Assembly (NCBI RefSeq): GCF_049389645.1
Contig: NZ_CP186540.1
Location: 434,001 to 498,000, forward strand
DNA from: Alkalibacterium sp049389645
GTDB lineage: Bacteria; Bacillota; Bacilli; Lactobacillales; Carnobacteriaceae_A
DNA: 64,000 nucleotides
Direction: 5' to 3'
This document shows, in pieces, positions 8,547-17,238 of the stretch; position 1 is the stretch's first letter, and each line of letters starts with the position of its first letter. The notes beneath the pieces are model-generated. The model worked only from the letters and a program-made list of their open reading frames with translations. It did not search any database and was not told the DNA's origin. Position numbers and translations under genes: made by a program.

Positions 8547-9824
8547 TTAGCTGTTTTCTTGAAAATAAACCCGATTATCAATTGGTTTATCTAGTAACAT
8601 ACGTCTAACTAATTCATGTGCATTGAGCACAGCCGAACGTCTGTTTTCGTTTCGTTTATATTTGAAATGAAAGTGTTTAGCAAAGGATTTTTCCCCTTTA
8701 TATGAGAGGCCAATCCATACCGTTCCTGGACTCTGATTTTCTATGGAACTCGGACCCGCTACGCCCGTTAGACCTACACCAATATCAGCATTAAACATCT
8801 TTCTTGATTTTTCTGCCATTTCGATTGCACATTCTGGACTCACTACTCCAAATTTATTGATCGTCTCTTCAGTGACTTTCAGTATTTTATTTTTTTTATC
8901 AGAGCTATAGGTGACTATCCCACCCTCAAATACTGATCCAGCAGAACTGTCAGAAGAAAGCGAGCTTATAAATGCACCTCCAGTTAAACTTTCTGCAGCT
9001 GTAATAGTCAATTCTTTTTCCAAAAGTAAATCTCTTACTACTTCATTCAATCTCTTTTTTCCATAGCCAAAGAAATAATCTGATAATCGAGCAGTAATTT
9101 GTGCTTCTATCTTATTGATTGCTTCATTTCCATCCTCTTCGGTTTCTCCTTTTGCAGTTAATCTTACAGTAATGTCCCCTTCATCTGTATTTATAGCAAC
9201 TGTCATGTTTGTTACTGCTTTAACTATAGACTCAATTTTTTCAGTTACTTGTGCTTGCGTTATACCGAAAAATCTTAAAACACGGGACACTAAAATCTGC
9301 TCAGTTAAAACCAGTTTAATTAATTCATCCTTTAAATGTTTTTTTACCACAAATCGTAGAACGTCCGGTTGTCCTGGTAATAAAACGTATTGATGGTCAT
9401 TATGATTCAATATCATTCCAACTACTAGACCTGCATCATTTTCCAGTGGTATTGATTCTACTGTTATTGAAGTTGGCAACTGATTATTTTCTGACATTTC
9501 AAAGTACGAACTTTTTTGATAGGTGATGTTATTCTTTCCTATTTCTTCAACCAGCCTTAAGTCTCTAGCTAAATGATTAACGAGTGTCTGCTTTGTAATA
9601 TCATCTTCCATTGACCCTAAACCACCTGATATTATAATTAGACCCACTCGTTCTTCTGCGTTTTTAATGGCCTCCTTTAAGTGATCCGGATTATCCCCTA
9701 CAGTTTCATGATAAAAAACATCTATGCCCAAAGCGACTAGCTCTCTTGATATAAAAGCAGCATTTGTATTAACGACTTGTCCTGATAAAAGTTCTGTTCC
9801 AATTGAAATGATTACAGCTCGCAA
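8547..9824 (-). CDS. cinA: competence/damage-inducible protein CinA (NMN deamidase type)
   Basis: CinA joins an N-terminal molybdopterin-binding-like (COG1058) domain, here residues 1 to about 170, to a C-terminal nicotinamide-nucleotide amidohydrolase domain. The latter shows ESLTGGAF near 280 and GLTGVAGPSS near 352. The 425-aa length is normal. In Firmicutes cinA usually precedes recA and is co-expressed in competence or DNA damage; the arrangement is kept here. Translation starts with TTG at 9824: AGGAGG lies 7 bases upstream and the family N-terminus (RAVIISIGTELL) follows. cinA is preceded by the pgsA terminator, so it has its own promoter. Confidence 0.93.
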   Translation of the reverse strand: MRAVIISIGTELLSGQVVNTNAAFISRELVALGIDVFYHETVGDNPDHLKEAIKNAEERVGLIIISGGLGSMEDDITKQTLVNHLARDLRLVEEIGKNNITYQKSSYFEMSENNQLPTSITVESIPLENDAGLVVGMILNHNDHQYVLLPGQPDVLRFVVKKHLKDELIKLVLTEQILVSRVLRFFGITQAQVTEKIESIVKAVTNMTVAINTDEGDITVRLTAKGETEEDGNEAINKIEAQITARLSDYFFGYGKKRLNEVVRDLLLEKELTITAAESLTGGAFISSLSSDSSAGSVFEGGIVTYSSDKKNKILKVTEETINKFGVVSPECAIEMAEKSRKMFNADIGVGLTGVAGPSSIENQSPGTVWIGLSYKGEKSFAKHFHFKYKRNENRRSAVLNAHELVRRMLLDKPIDNRVYFQENS

Positions 9825-9882
9825 AGCGATTCCTCCTACTATAACTATTGACTAGTTAAAAAAATTCTCACTTTTTTATTTT

Positions 9883-9912
9883 ATTATATCCCTATTTTTT
9901 TACGGGTTTAAA
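9883..9912 (-). promoter_or_regulatory. probable promoter for cinA
   Basis: Minus-strand TATAAT (9883-9888) with a TTTAAA-like -35 about 18 bases upstream, lying between the pgsA terminator and the cinA ribosome binding site. Confidence 0.5.
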
Positions 9913-9919
9913 CTATAAA

Positions 9920-9966
9920 TACTAAAAAAAGCTTAAAAAGTTATATCAAACTTCTTAAGCTTTTTG
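9920..9966 (-). terminator. rho-independent terminator after pgsA
   Basis: On the minus strand AAAAAGCTTAA-GAAGTT pairs with AACTTT-TTAAGCTTTTT and continues as a T-run. It begins about 15 bases past the pgsA stop. Confidence 0.85.
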
Positions 9967-9980
9967 ATTAAGTTATGGGT

Positions 9981-10568
9981 TTAGCTTGAAAATGTTCCTT
10001 TAAAGACAAACCGTGCTTCATTGAAATACAAAACACCAGAATAGATTGTGAAAAACAGACAAATATACAACAACACTGTGCCTACTGGTATTCCAGTTAA
10101 GGCAAGAGGGAAATCGTCTAGAAACAGAAATATGATAGCTAGCATTTGAGTGTTTGTTTTTATTTTGCCGGGCCAGGCTGCTGCCATAACTTGCCCACCC
10201 TGTTCTACTAACAACAGACGCAATCCAGTAACAGCCAGCTCACGGGAAACGATAACGGCTACGATCCAGGCCGGCGCTAATGATAACTCAATTAAAAACA
10301 CTAAAGCAGTCATGACCAACATTTTATCTGCCAAAGGATCTGCAAATTTACCGAAATTGGAGACAATATTCATCTTTCTGGCCAAATATCCATCCAACCA
10401 ATCAGTAAAACTGGCTACGGAAAAAACTAGTGCGGCAATTAAATGATTGAGTTCAATGGTCGAAGACAAGACATCGATGGATCCCCAATCAGACGGAATA
10501 ATTAAGATGATTATAAATATTGGTATCAAAAATATGCGAAAAAGAGTTATTTTATTTGGTAAATTCAC
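9981..10568 (-). CDS. pgsA: CDP-diacylglycerol--glycerol-3-phosphate 3-phosphatidyltransferase
   Basis: PgsA makes phosphatidylglycerophosphate, the committed step to phosphatidylglycerol and cardiolipin; pgpA and cls later in this window act downstream of it. The CDP-alcohol phosphotransferase signature DG(x)2AR(x)8G(x)3D(x)3D is intact in the stretch DWLDGYLARK...GKFADPLADK (residues about 55-80), between several membrane helices. I place the start at the GTG at 10568 (195 aa), which follows GGAGG by 8 bases and gives MNLPNKITLFRIF. The frame is open 18 codons further upstream, but that part overlaps the preceding terminator. Confidence 0.95.
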   Translation of the reverse strand: MNLPNKITLFRIFLIPIFIIILIIPSDWGSIDVLSSTIELNHLIAALVFSVASFTDWLDGYLARKMNIVSNFGKFADPLADKMLVMTALVFLIELSLAPAWIVAVIVSRELAVTGLRLLLVEQGGQVMAAAWPGKIKTNTQMLAIIFLFLDDFPLALTGIPVGTVLLYICLFFTIYSGVLYFNEARFVFKGTFSS

Positions 10569-10589
10569 GCTTAAAACCTCCACATTCCT

Positions 10590-10628
10590 AAAAAAAAGAC
10601 CAGATGTCAAGTCATTAAACACTGGTCT
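10590..10628 (-). terminator. rho-independent terminator between rodZ and pgsA
   Basis: Stem AGACCAG/CTGGTCT (10597-10603 with 10622-10628) followed on the minus strand by a T-run at 10590-10596. It lies 12 bases past the rodZ-type stop and 22 bases before the pgsA start. Confidence 0.8.
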
Positions 10629-10639
10629 AAATTATTTGT

Positions 10640-11560
10640 TTATTCAAATTCTAAAAACACTTCTTGTCGGACCTTTTCATTTCCTGAAGACTTGTAAGGA
10701 ACCTCCTGATCATTCAATAAAATGCTCGTCGTAGATGCATTTCCAATAACAATAGCAATGTTTGATGCTGTATCATCAAAACTAGTGATAAGTGATTCTC
10801 CGTCTTCTATCAATCCTTGATTCGCTGTTTCACCATCAACGGTTATACTTACCCAGGAATCTCCACCTTCAGATGTCAAAACCACTTGCTGTTCTGACGG
10901 ATGATTACCTGATATTGAATAGGTTGTGGCTGTATCCGTGCTAGTTGTTTCATCTATTGCTTGCTTTTCGTCAGTTTCTTCTTCATCATCAGAATTTTCT
11001 TCGCTATCTTCTTCTTGGTTCGTTATATCATCTTGATTTTCTTCCTCATTCGTTGTTTCGTCTTCATCCTCACCGATGATCGCCTCTTCATTATCATCTA
11101 CTTCAATGACAGACGCTGACTCATCTTCCTTAATAAACGAGTCGAAATCAGAATTATCAACCGTTGTAACAGCCAAATAAATAGCGAAAATTATAGCTAT
11201 CACTAATATAATAATCAGCAGTGTCGGTAAGCTGTCTCTTAGTGTGGCAACAAACCCACTTTTTTTACTTTTTGATCTTGTTTGAGATTTATCAACACTT
11301 TTTGTATAACTCGTATTATTTTGAGTCTGAGGTAAAGCATCCATATGTTCTTGAATTAAAGCTTCCCCATTCAAACCGACAGAATCAGCATATTGCTTTA
11401 TGAACGCCCGTGCGTAAAAATTCCCCGGTAATACTTCTAGATTGCCCTCTTCTACGGCAATTAAATATCTTTTTTGTATTTTAGTCATTTGTTGTAAGTC
11501 ATCTAAGGTATATCCCTTAGCTTTTCTAGCTTCTTTAAGTTTATCTCCTATTTCGTTCAA
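10640..11560 (-). CDS. RodZ/YmfM-like HTH membrane protein
   Basis: The 306-aa protein has the RodZ layout: an N-terminal XRE-type helix-turn-helix (residues 1 to about 70, ending PGNFYARAFIKQYA), a basic stretch, one membrane helix (about 112-132), an acidic linker, and a C-terminal extracytoplasmic DUF4115-like beta domain. RodZ links MreB filaments to the cell-wall elongation machinery. The linker at residues about 150-205 is almost entirely Asp, Glu, Asn and Gln. The position next to pgsA and the M16 pair (the ymf cluster) fits the Firmicutes order. Whether this lineage has MreB cannot be judged from the window. Confidence 0.85.
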   Translation of the reverse strand: MNEIGDKLKEARKAKGYTLDDLQQMTKIQKRYLIAVEEGNLEVLPGNFYARAFIKQYADSVGLNGEALIQEHMDALPQTQNNTSYTKSVDKSQTRSKSKKSGFVATLRDSLPTLLIIILVIAIIFAIYLAVTTVDNSDFDSFIKEDESASVIEVDDNEEAIIGEDEDETTNEEENQDDITNQEEDSEENSDDEEETDEKQAIDETTSTDTATTYSISGNHPSEQQVVLTSEGGDSWVSITVDGETANQGLIEDGESLITSFDDTASNIAIVIGNASTTSILLNDQEVPYKSSGNEKVRQEVFLEFE

Positions 11561-11662
11561 TCAATTCCACCTACCTAGCATAATTCTTTCGCGAAATATA
11601 TAGTTCGAATTAAAATTTTTTTATTATAAATTATTTATTCAAGCTAATACCTATCCTTGAAA

Positions 11663-11671
11663 AGTATACCA
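11663..11671 (-). promoter_or_regulatory. extended -10 promoter candidate for the rodZ-type gene
   Basis: Minus-strand TGGTATACT is an extended -10 element about 100 bases before the start. No good -35 is visible. Confidence 0.4.
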
Positions 11672-11794
11672 TACGAAATTAAGTGAGTATAGAGTATCTG
11701 CAGGATTATAATTAAAGCTCAGTACTTTTTTGTAAAGATTATATTTGTTTATAGTGAAATAATTTATTGGTTTTTGTCAGCAAATCGAATTGGA

Positions 11795-13081
11795 TTAACT
11801 GTTATGAGGTTTGACTGAGAACACAGATATTGCTTCTTCTTTAAAATAATCACGTGCAATGTTTTTAACCTCTTCAAATGTAATAGACTCCAGTACAGAT
11901 AAGCTATCAAAAATCGTGATTTCTTCAAAGGGTAATTCTACAAACTTATGGGCAATAGATTCTAATGAATTTAACTCTTGAATGTACTGACCAGTTAATT
12001 TTTTCTTGATCAGAGAAAAATGCTCAATTGTCATATCTTGACTCCATTCATCGTCAAGCAAAACATGTTTAATGCTCGAAGCTAAGTTTTCAGGAAACTT
12101 AGTGTCTCCACCTATGCTGACATAATCAAAACTTCTTTCAAAAATATAATCGAAACTAAAGCTATCATCAATTAATTCATCATTATACAAAGATAAGTAT
12201 GTTGACGATGTGTCACCAAAGAGTAAGTCTAACAGAATTTCCATTTTAATTATATGTCGAAGTGCTGCTTTTTCTTTTAAATTGTATTTATCACCTTTCA
12301 CACCTACTAACACTTTAGGTATGTTTACTGGAAATTGTGTTTCTCTATATTTTAGAATATCGGTTTCAGACTCATCAGGAAATGAACGGTCGATAGCTAC
12401 AGGAGGTAGAAACGTTTTTGGTTCTTGATTCTCTTTGACGTATTTTATGGCTTCGTTCGGAATTAAATTCCCTATCAAGATCAATTGAATATTGCTAGGA
12501 TGATAGAAGGTATCATAATTTGTCATCAGCATTCCAACATCAATAGACTGGATACTTTCAACTGTACCAGCCACATCTATTCGCAAGGGGTGTTTTGGAT
12601 ATAGATTTTCAATTAAACCCAGAGATAAATTCCAGTCAGGATCATCTTTATACATCTGTATTTCCTGAGTGATGATGCTTTTCTCATCTTCCACTGAACG
12701 TTGTGTAAAATGAGGAGTTTGAACAAAATTTAAAAGAGCATCGATATTCTGTTGTAACTTAGATGTGAAAGAACACATATAAGCAGTTTTTGTATTGCTC
12801 GTATATGCATTTACTGATGCTCCTTGAGAAGAAAATATATTTGAAACATCACCATCTTTCGTTTCAAATAGTTTATGCTCCAAGAAATGAGCAATACCAC
12901 AAGGGAAGATTTTATATTCAGATTCTCCTCTTGGGATAAACATTTGATCTACAGAACCAAAGTCGACAAATAGTACAGCGTATATCTTTTTATACTCTTT
13001 TTTTGGTATTAATTTCACTTGTAACCCATTTTCCAATTTTTCAGTATAAATATTTTCTTCTAAGTGTTTATATGCTTTCAT
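11795..13081 (-). CDS. M16 family zinc peptidase, YmfH-like
   Basis: This is a 428-430 aa insulinase-type (M16) peptidase with the inverted zinc motif HFLEH near residue 67 and the distal glutamate expected about 75 residues later. It pairs with the upstream M16 homologue (13087-14343), which lacks that motif; in such YmfF/YmfH pairs one subunit carries the active site. I take the ATG at 13081. A GTG at 13087 overlaps the stop of the upstream gene, so translation is probably coupled. Substrate unknown; some Firmicutes homologues process peptide signals. Confidence 0.85.
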   Translation of the reverse strand: MKAYKHLEENIYTEKLENGLQVKLIPKKEYKKIYAVLFVDFGSVDQMFIPRGESEYKIFPCGIAHFLEHKLFETKDGDVSNIFSSQGASVNAYTSNTKTAYMCSFTSKLQQNIDALLNFVQTPHFTQRSVEDEKSIITQEIQMYKDDPDWNLSLGLIENLYPKHPLRIDVAGTVESIQSIDVGMLMTNYDTFYHPSNIQLILIGNLIPNEAIKYVKENQEPKTFLPPVAIDRSFPDESETDILKYRETQFPVNIPKVLVGVKGDKYNLKEKAALRHIIKMEILLDLLFGDTSSTYLSLYNDELIDDSFSFDYIFERSFDYVSIGGDTKFPENLASSIKHVLLDDEWSQDMTIEHFSLIKKKLTGQYIQELNSLESIAHKFVELPFEEITIFDSLSVLESITFEEVKNIARDYFKEEAISVFSVKPHNS

Positions 13082-13086
13082 GTCCA

Positions 13087-14343
13087 CTAATTATTCTCTC
13101 CAATTAATATATAAGTTGCTTTAAGATCTATTAATCCAGCTAAATCAATGATCTCTTCTCTTGAAACTGAATCCAGCTTTTCGATCCACTCGTTTAATGA
13201 CAAATGTTCTCGTCCAATTAATTCTAAACTAAAGGCTCTCTCTACCATGGAATATGGGGTATCATCTATTTGAAATAATTCGTTTTTAATAACTTCTTTT
13301 GTTTGTTCTATTTCATTCTCTGAGAAGAGACCATTTTTTATCTCTTCTAATTGATCCAATATTATTGATTGCACGTTATCGACTTCTTCACTCTCAATAC
13401 CTGCGTAAATAAATAACAAGCCTCTATACACATCCACTTCACTTGAAATAGAATAAGCTAAATTTTCTTTTTCTCTCACGATTTGGAATAATTTAGAATG
13501 AGGCATAGCACCAAGAAGACCGTTGAAGATCAATCCCGCATAATAATACTGATTATGATAATATATTGGCGTTTTCAATCCCATTGTTAACAATGTCTGA
13601 TTGATCTCTTGCGTTTCTATTTTTTTAACAAATGGCTTGTTTTTATCATCTTCATAAAAAGGATTCTCATTTATTAATTCACGGGGCTTGAAATCGAATG
13701 GATGTAACGTTCTCAATATAGTAGACTCTGTAATATTGCCAACTACATATATATCTAGTTGGTCCTCATTCAGCATCTCCAAATAAGTATCAAATAGATT
13801 TGTGGGAGTTATATCGTTTAAATCAGACTCTTGTCCATAACTTGTCATCTGTTGCTCTCTAGTGTGAAAATACAGATTATTCAGCTTGTCTTCAGCATAT
13901 ACTGCTTTATCATCGTACCGTGATGCGAATTCATCTCTCAATTTATCCACTTCTCTATTAAAAGTTGCTTCTTGAAAATGTCCATCAATCACGTTAGGAA
14001 AAAAGATGACCTGATATAAAAATTTCATTACTTCATCAACTATCCCAGTCTCATTTATAACTTTTTCATCAACACATTCTATGTTCAATGACAACACATG
14101 GTAATTCCCGTATCTAGCCACGTCTGTAAAAAAATTAGCTCCGTACAATTCACTGAGTCTTCTTCTAAAATCAATTTGAGTTGGATAAAGCTTACTATTG
14201 ATATCCATTAGATTCGCTAAAAGAGCACGTTTAGTTACTTTTTTTTCTTGAAGTCGTGTTTTAAACCTAAATTGGATAGATATTGTTTTAAACTTTTTAG
14301 TTGGCAGAATATGTAAATGTATCCCTTCCCCAATTTTCACCAT
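13087..14343 (-). CDS. M16 peptidase-like protein, YmfF-like (inactive partner)
   Basis: This 418-aa protein has the M16 double-domain fold pattern, including the C-terminal half segment GLLGAMPHSKLFQIVREKE typical of the family. The HxxEH zinc motif is absent near residues 45-60, so it is probably the non-catalytic partner of the downstream YmfH-like peptidase, whose start overlaps this stop. The start is ATG at 14343 after GGAGGAG. It lies just beyond the metK terminator. Confidence 0.82.
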   Translation of the reverse strand: MVKIGEGIHLHILPTKKFKTISIQFRFKTRLQEKKVTKRALLANLMDINSKLYPTQIDFRRRLSELYGANFFTDVARYGNYHVLSLNIECVDEKVINETGIVDEVMKFLYQVIFFPNVIDGHFQEATFNREVDKLRDEFASRYDDKAVYAEDKLNNLYFHTREQQMTSYGQESDLNDITPTNLFDTYLEMLNEDQLDIYVVGNITESTILRTLHPFDFKPRELINENPFYEDDKNKPFVKKIETQEINQTLLTMGLKTPIYYHNQYYYAGLIFNGLLGAMPHSKLFQIVREKENLAYSISSEVDVYRGLLFIYAGIESEEVDNVQSIILDQLEEIKNGLFSENEIEQTKEVIKNELFQIDDTPYSMVERAFSLELIGREHLSLNEWIEKLDSVSREEIIDLAGLIDLKATYILIGENN

Positions 14344-14384
14344 TTTACTCCTCCATAATGTATATTTATTAATACATTTAAAAT

Positions 14385-14424
14385 GATAAAAAAATACAGG
14401 ATTTCAAAAGAAATCCTGTATTTT
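14385..14424 (-). terminator. rho-independent terminator after metK
   Basis: A perfect 15-bp stem (14391-14405 with 14410-14424, AAATACAGGATTTC arm) with a 4-base loop is followed by a T-run on the minus strand, 8 bases past the metK stop. Confidence 0.9.
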
Positions 14425-14431
14425 CACCACT

Positions 14432-15619
14432 TTATTTTACAAACTTTAATAGTTGCTCGATTTTATCTGTTTCTTCCCATGGTAACTTAATATCTGTCCT
14501 GCCAAAATGACCGTAAGAAGCAGTTTGTTTATAGATTGGCCGCTTAAGATCCAACATCTTGATAATCCCTGCTGGCCTTAAATCAAATATGTGTCTTATC
14601 GCATTGATCAATAGTGTATTGGAAGCTTTACCCGTTCCAAATGTATCGATGGAAATGGATACTGGTTGTGCAACACCAATGGCGTAAGCCAGTTGAACTT
14701 CTACTTTATCAGCTAAATCAGCTGCAACAATATTTTTAGCAATGTATCTTGCTGCATAACTTGCAGAACGATCAACTTTAGTAGCATCCTTACCCGAGAA
14801 GGCTCCTCCGCCATGACGAGCATATCCACCATACGTATCTACTATAATTTTCCGACCTGTCAATCCGGCATCTCCTTGAGGACCTCCTATTACAAAGCGA
14901 CCTGTTGGATTGATATAATACTTCGTGTCCCCATCCAAATATTTTTCTGGAATAACTGGCTTAATTACTTTTTCTATTATATCATCTTTTAATTGTTCAA
15001 TCGTTATATCCGGATGATGTTGTGTACTAATCACGATTGCATCTACACGAAAAGGTTTTTCATCTTCCCCGTACTCTACTGTAACTTGTGCTTTACCATC
15101 TGGCCTCAGATAACTAAGCTCTTTATTTTTTCTTACAGTTGCTAATTGTCTTGTTAATTTGTGACTTAAAGATATAGGAAGTGGCATTAACTCCTCTGTT
15201 TCATTAGTAGCATAGCCGAACATCAATCCTTGATCTCCAGCCCCTATTTTATCTAGTTCATCATGATTTTCCGACTTGTATTCAACAGAGTCGTCGACGC
15301 CCACCGCAATATCCGGTGATTGGTCATCAATAGACACGAGGACAGCACAGGTATCAGCATCGAAGCCGTACTTTGCACGCGTATAGCCAATTTCCCTGAT
15401 TGTATCTCTAGCAACTTTTTGCATGTCGACATAAGTTTCCGTGCGAATCTCGCCGGCGATTAAAACCAATCCAGTTGTTACGATTGTTTCACAAGCCACA
15501 CGAGCATCCGGATCTTTAGATAATATGTCATCCAAGATTGCATCACTGATTTGATCTGCTATTTTATCAGGGTGCCCTTCTGTCACTGATTCTGATGTAA
15601 ATAATCTTTTTTCCGTCAT
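14432..15619 (-). CDS. metK: S-adenosylmethionine synthetase
   Basis: MetK condenses ATP and methionine into SAM. Family signatures are SVTEGHPDKIADQ near residue 10, GAGDQGLMFGYA near 117 and GGGAFSGKDATKVDRS near 268. The 395-aa length is standard. The ribosome binding site GGGGG is part of an SMK-box riboswitch at 15624-15686, so translation should fall when SAM is plentiful. The gene is flanked by its own terminator and an extended -10 promoter and is monocistronic. Confidence 0.98.
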   Translation of the reverse strand: MTEKRLFTSESVTEGHPDKIADQISDAILDDILSKDPDARVACETIVTTGLVLIAGEIRTETYVDMQKVARDTIREIGYTRAKYGFDADTCAVLVSIDDQSPDIAVGVDDSVEYKSENHDELDKIGAGDQGLMFGYATNETEELMPLPISLSHKLTRQLATVRKNKELSYLRPDGKAQVTVEYGEDEKPFRVDAIVISTQHHPDITIEQLKDDIIEKVIKPVIPEKYLDGDTKYYINPTGRFVIGGPQGDAGLTGRKIIVDTYGGYARHGGGAFSGKDATKVDRSASYAARYIAKNIVAADLADKVEVQLAYAIGVAQPVSISIDTFGTGKASNTLLINAIRHIFDLRPAGIIKMLDLKRPIYKQTASYGHFGRTDIKLPWEETDKIEQLLKFVK

Positions 15620-15623
15620 TATT

Positions 15624-15686
15624 ATTCCCCCTTGTTTTATCGGTTACAAGGCTTCCGACCGGTTGTGGCCGTCCTATCGGGAATTC
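15624..15686 (-). promoter_or_regulatory. SMK-box (SAM-III) riboswitch of metK
   Basis: On the minus strand the leader reads AATTCCCGATAGG, a variable hairpin arm, GCCTTGTAACCGA, then GGGGGAAT directly before the metK ATG. These are the conserved SMK-box parts as I remember them from Enterococcus metK: an anti-Shine-Dalgarno (15679-15685) able to pair with the Shine-Dalgarno (15624-15631), and the GCCUUGUAACCGA core. SAM binding is known to lock that pairing and block ribosome access. The element is common before metK in Lactobacillales. Confidence 0.93.
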
Positions 15687-15702
15687 TTTGTAAACCTTTA
15701 TC

Positions 15703-15711
15703 ATTTTAACA
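15703..15711 (-). promoter_or_regulatory. extended -10 promoter of metK
   Basis: Minus-strand TGTTAAAAT is an extended -10 element. Transcription would begin about 10 bases before the riboswitch. The -35 is weak (ATGATT). Confidence 0.65.
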
Positions 15712-15830
15712 TATAACGATAAAAGAATCATTGAAATTCGTAGAATCTTCTCTAATCAAGCTTATCTTCTGTTCAATATGAATTTGTGGTAAAATAATTA
15801 AAAATATTGTTTTATGAAAGTAGTGGTTGA

Positions 15831-16346
15831 GTGACGGACTATAATACCTTTTCCAAAAGAGATAAGCTTTATCCTATAACTTCCAGCATAGTCGGAGTTT
15901 CTTTTGCACAACTGCTCACTGATATAACCTTACTACCCATTTTGGGATTAGCAATCTATATATATACTAATATATGGCTAAAAAATTATTGGATCGCAAA
16001 AAATAAACCACCTCTATATTCAAACGAAAAAATAGTACTTTCAATCTTATTGATTATTGGAATCATCTCCTATTTCAGCTTAAGTTATTCTTTACTCGCT
16101 CTCCCGATTCTTCTTATTTTATCGTTTTTCATACAAACTAAATTCATGTTTATGCATTTTAAATTGAACCATATGTATACTTTTCTGTATACATATGTGC
16201 TTATAATCATTCTTAATCTTCTTTCATATTACTTCCAGCTGCGTTATTTATCCCTGTCTATATCATTGAATATCTTTTCAACGATCACAGTTCTATTTTT
16301 CTTGTTGAAAATCGTTCAAAAACATTTAAACAACAATAGCAAGTAA
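15831..16346 (+). CDS. hypothetical membrane protein
   Basis: I do not recognise this 171-aa protein. It has four or five strongly hydrophobic helices (about residues 18-45, 66-85, 86-103, 115-130 and 140-160) with short basic loops (KNYWIAKNKPP, TKFMFMHFK) and a basic C-terminus. The only start is GTG at 15831, since an in-frame stop precedes it directly; the ribosome binding site is weak. A hairpin terminator follows 10 bases after the stop, which supports a real gene. It is the only plus-strand gene in the first 26 kb. Confidence 0.6.
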   Translation: MTDYNTFSKRDKLYPITSSIVGVSFAQLLTDITLLPILGLAIYIYTNIWLKNYWIAKNKPPLYSNEKIVLSILLIIGIISYFSLSYSLLALPILLILSFFIQTKFMFMHFKLNHMYTFLYTYVLIIILNLLSYYFQLRYLSLSISLNIFSTITVLFFLLKIVQKHLNNNSK

Positions 16347-16355
16347 GAAAATAAA

Positions 16356-16404
16356 AAAGAGACATTAGGAAATGGCGGTTACACCATTACTTAACGTCTC
16401 TTTT
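16356..16404. terminator. bidirectional terminator between the membrane gene and the tRNA array
   Basis: AAAAGAGAC and GTCTCTTTT arms (about 16356-16404) enclose a 25-30 base loop region. T-runs on both sides let it end the plus-strand gene and the minus-strand rRNA-tRNA transcript. Confidence 0.75.
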
Positions 16405-16490
16405 GTCTGTTCGAATACAATGCAACATGAAATTCCCGACCGTAGATCGTAGAATTATGGTTTCAATACTAACTACTTTCGCATTAGCTA

Positions 16491-16563
16491 TGGCGCAGGA
16501 CAGAGTCGAACTGCCGACACACGGAGCTTCAATCCGTTGCTCTACCAACTGAGCTACTGCGCC
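16491..16563 (-). tRNA. tRNA-Phe (GAA)
   Basis: A 73-base cloverleaf with 7-bp acceptor stem GGCGCAG/CTGCGCC and anticodon GAA. A73 is present; no CCA is encoded. It is the last gene of the array. Confidence 0.95.
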
Positions 16564-16569
16564 AAAAAA

Positions 16570-16642
16570 CGGTCCCGACGGGATTCGAACCCGCGATCTC
16601 CTGCGTGACAGGCAGGCGTGATAACCGCTACACTACGGGACC
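16570..16642 (-). tRNA. tRNA-Asp (GTC), copy 2
   Basis: A cloverleaf with acceptor GGTCCCG, anticodon GTC and G73. It is identical base for base to the copy at 17239-17311. Confidence 0.95.
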
Positions 16643-16723
16643 ATCAAAAAAATATAGTTTACACTGTGGGATTTCCCAAATGTATCATGGCCGTAACAGC
16701 TAAAGCGCCAACAGCCATAACAA

Positions 16724-16813
16724 AGGAGGATGTGGGATTCGAACCCACGCGCGTTTTGACACGCCTGACGGTTTTCAAGACCGTTCCCTTAAGCCGGACT
16801 TGGGTAATCCTCC
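16724..16813 (-). tRNA. tRNA-Ser (TGA)
   Basis: A 90-base class II tRNA with a long variable arm and anticodon TGA. The acceptor GGAGGAT/ATCCTCC is followed by U73 rather than the G73 usual for serine tRNAs, and no CCA is encoded. Confidence 0.93.
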
Positions 16814-16850
16814 ATGTGAAATTAATAAACAACACCTAAGTGTTGTTTGA

Positions 16851-16922
16851 TGACCCCTACGGGATTTGAACCCGTGATTCCGCCGTGAAAGGGCGGTGTC
16901 TTAACCACTTGACCAAGGGGCC
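16851..16922 (-). tRNA. tRNA-Glu (TTC)
   Basis: A 72-base cloverleaf with acceptor GGCCCCT/AGGGGTC (one G-U pair), anticodon TTC and A73. Confidence 0.95.
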
Positions 16923-16937
16923 TAAAATATAAAAAAA

Positions 16938-17026
16938 CGGAGAAGGAGGGATTTGAACCCTCGCGCCGGCGAAACCGGCCTACACCCTTAGCAGGGGCGC
17001 CTCTTTAGCCACTTGAGTACTTCCCC
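16938..17026 (-). tRNA. tRNA-Ser (GCT)
   Basis: An 89-base class II tRNA with a long GC-rich variable arm, anticodon GCT and the normal serine discriminator G73. Confidence 0.95.
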
Positions 17027-17049
17027 ATATCAATAAAAATTGATATAAA

Positions 17050-17123
<74 letters not shown>

Positions 17124-17152
17124 TAAATGACTTTGTTATACAATTTGTATAA

Positions 17153-17223
17153 AGCGGGTGAGGAGAATCGAACTCCCGACGTCAGCTTGGAAGGCTGGGG
17201 TTTTACCACTAAACTACACCCGC
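17153..17223 (-). tRNA. tRNA-Gly (TCC)
   Basis: A 71-base cloverleaf with acceptor GCGGGTG, anticodon TCC and U73, as usual for glycine. Confidence 0.95.
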
Positions 17224-17238
17224 ATATCTTTTTCTTAA

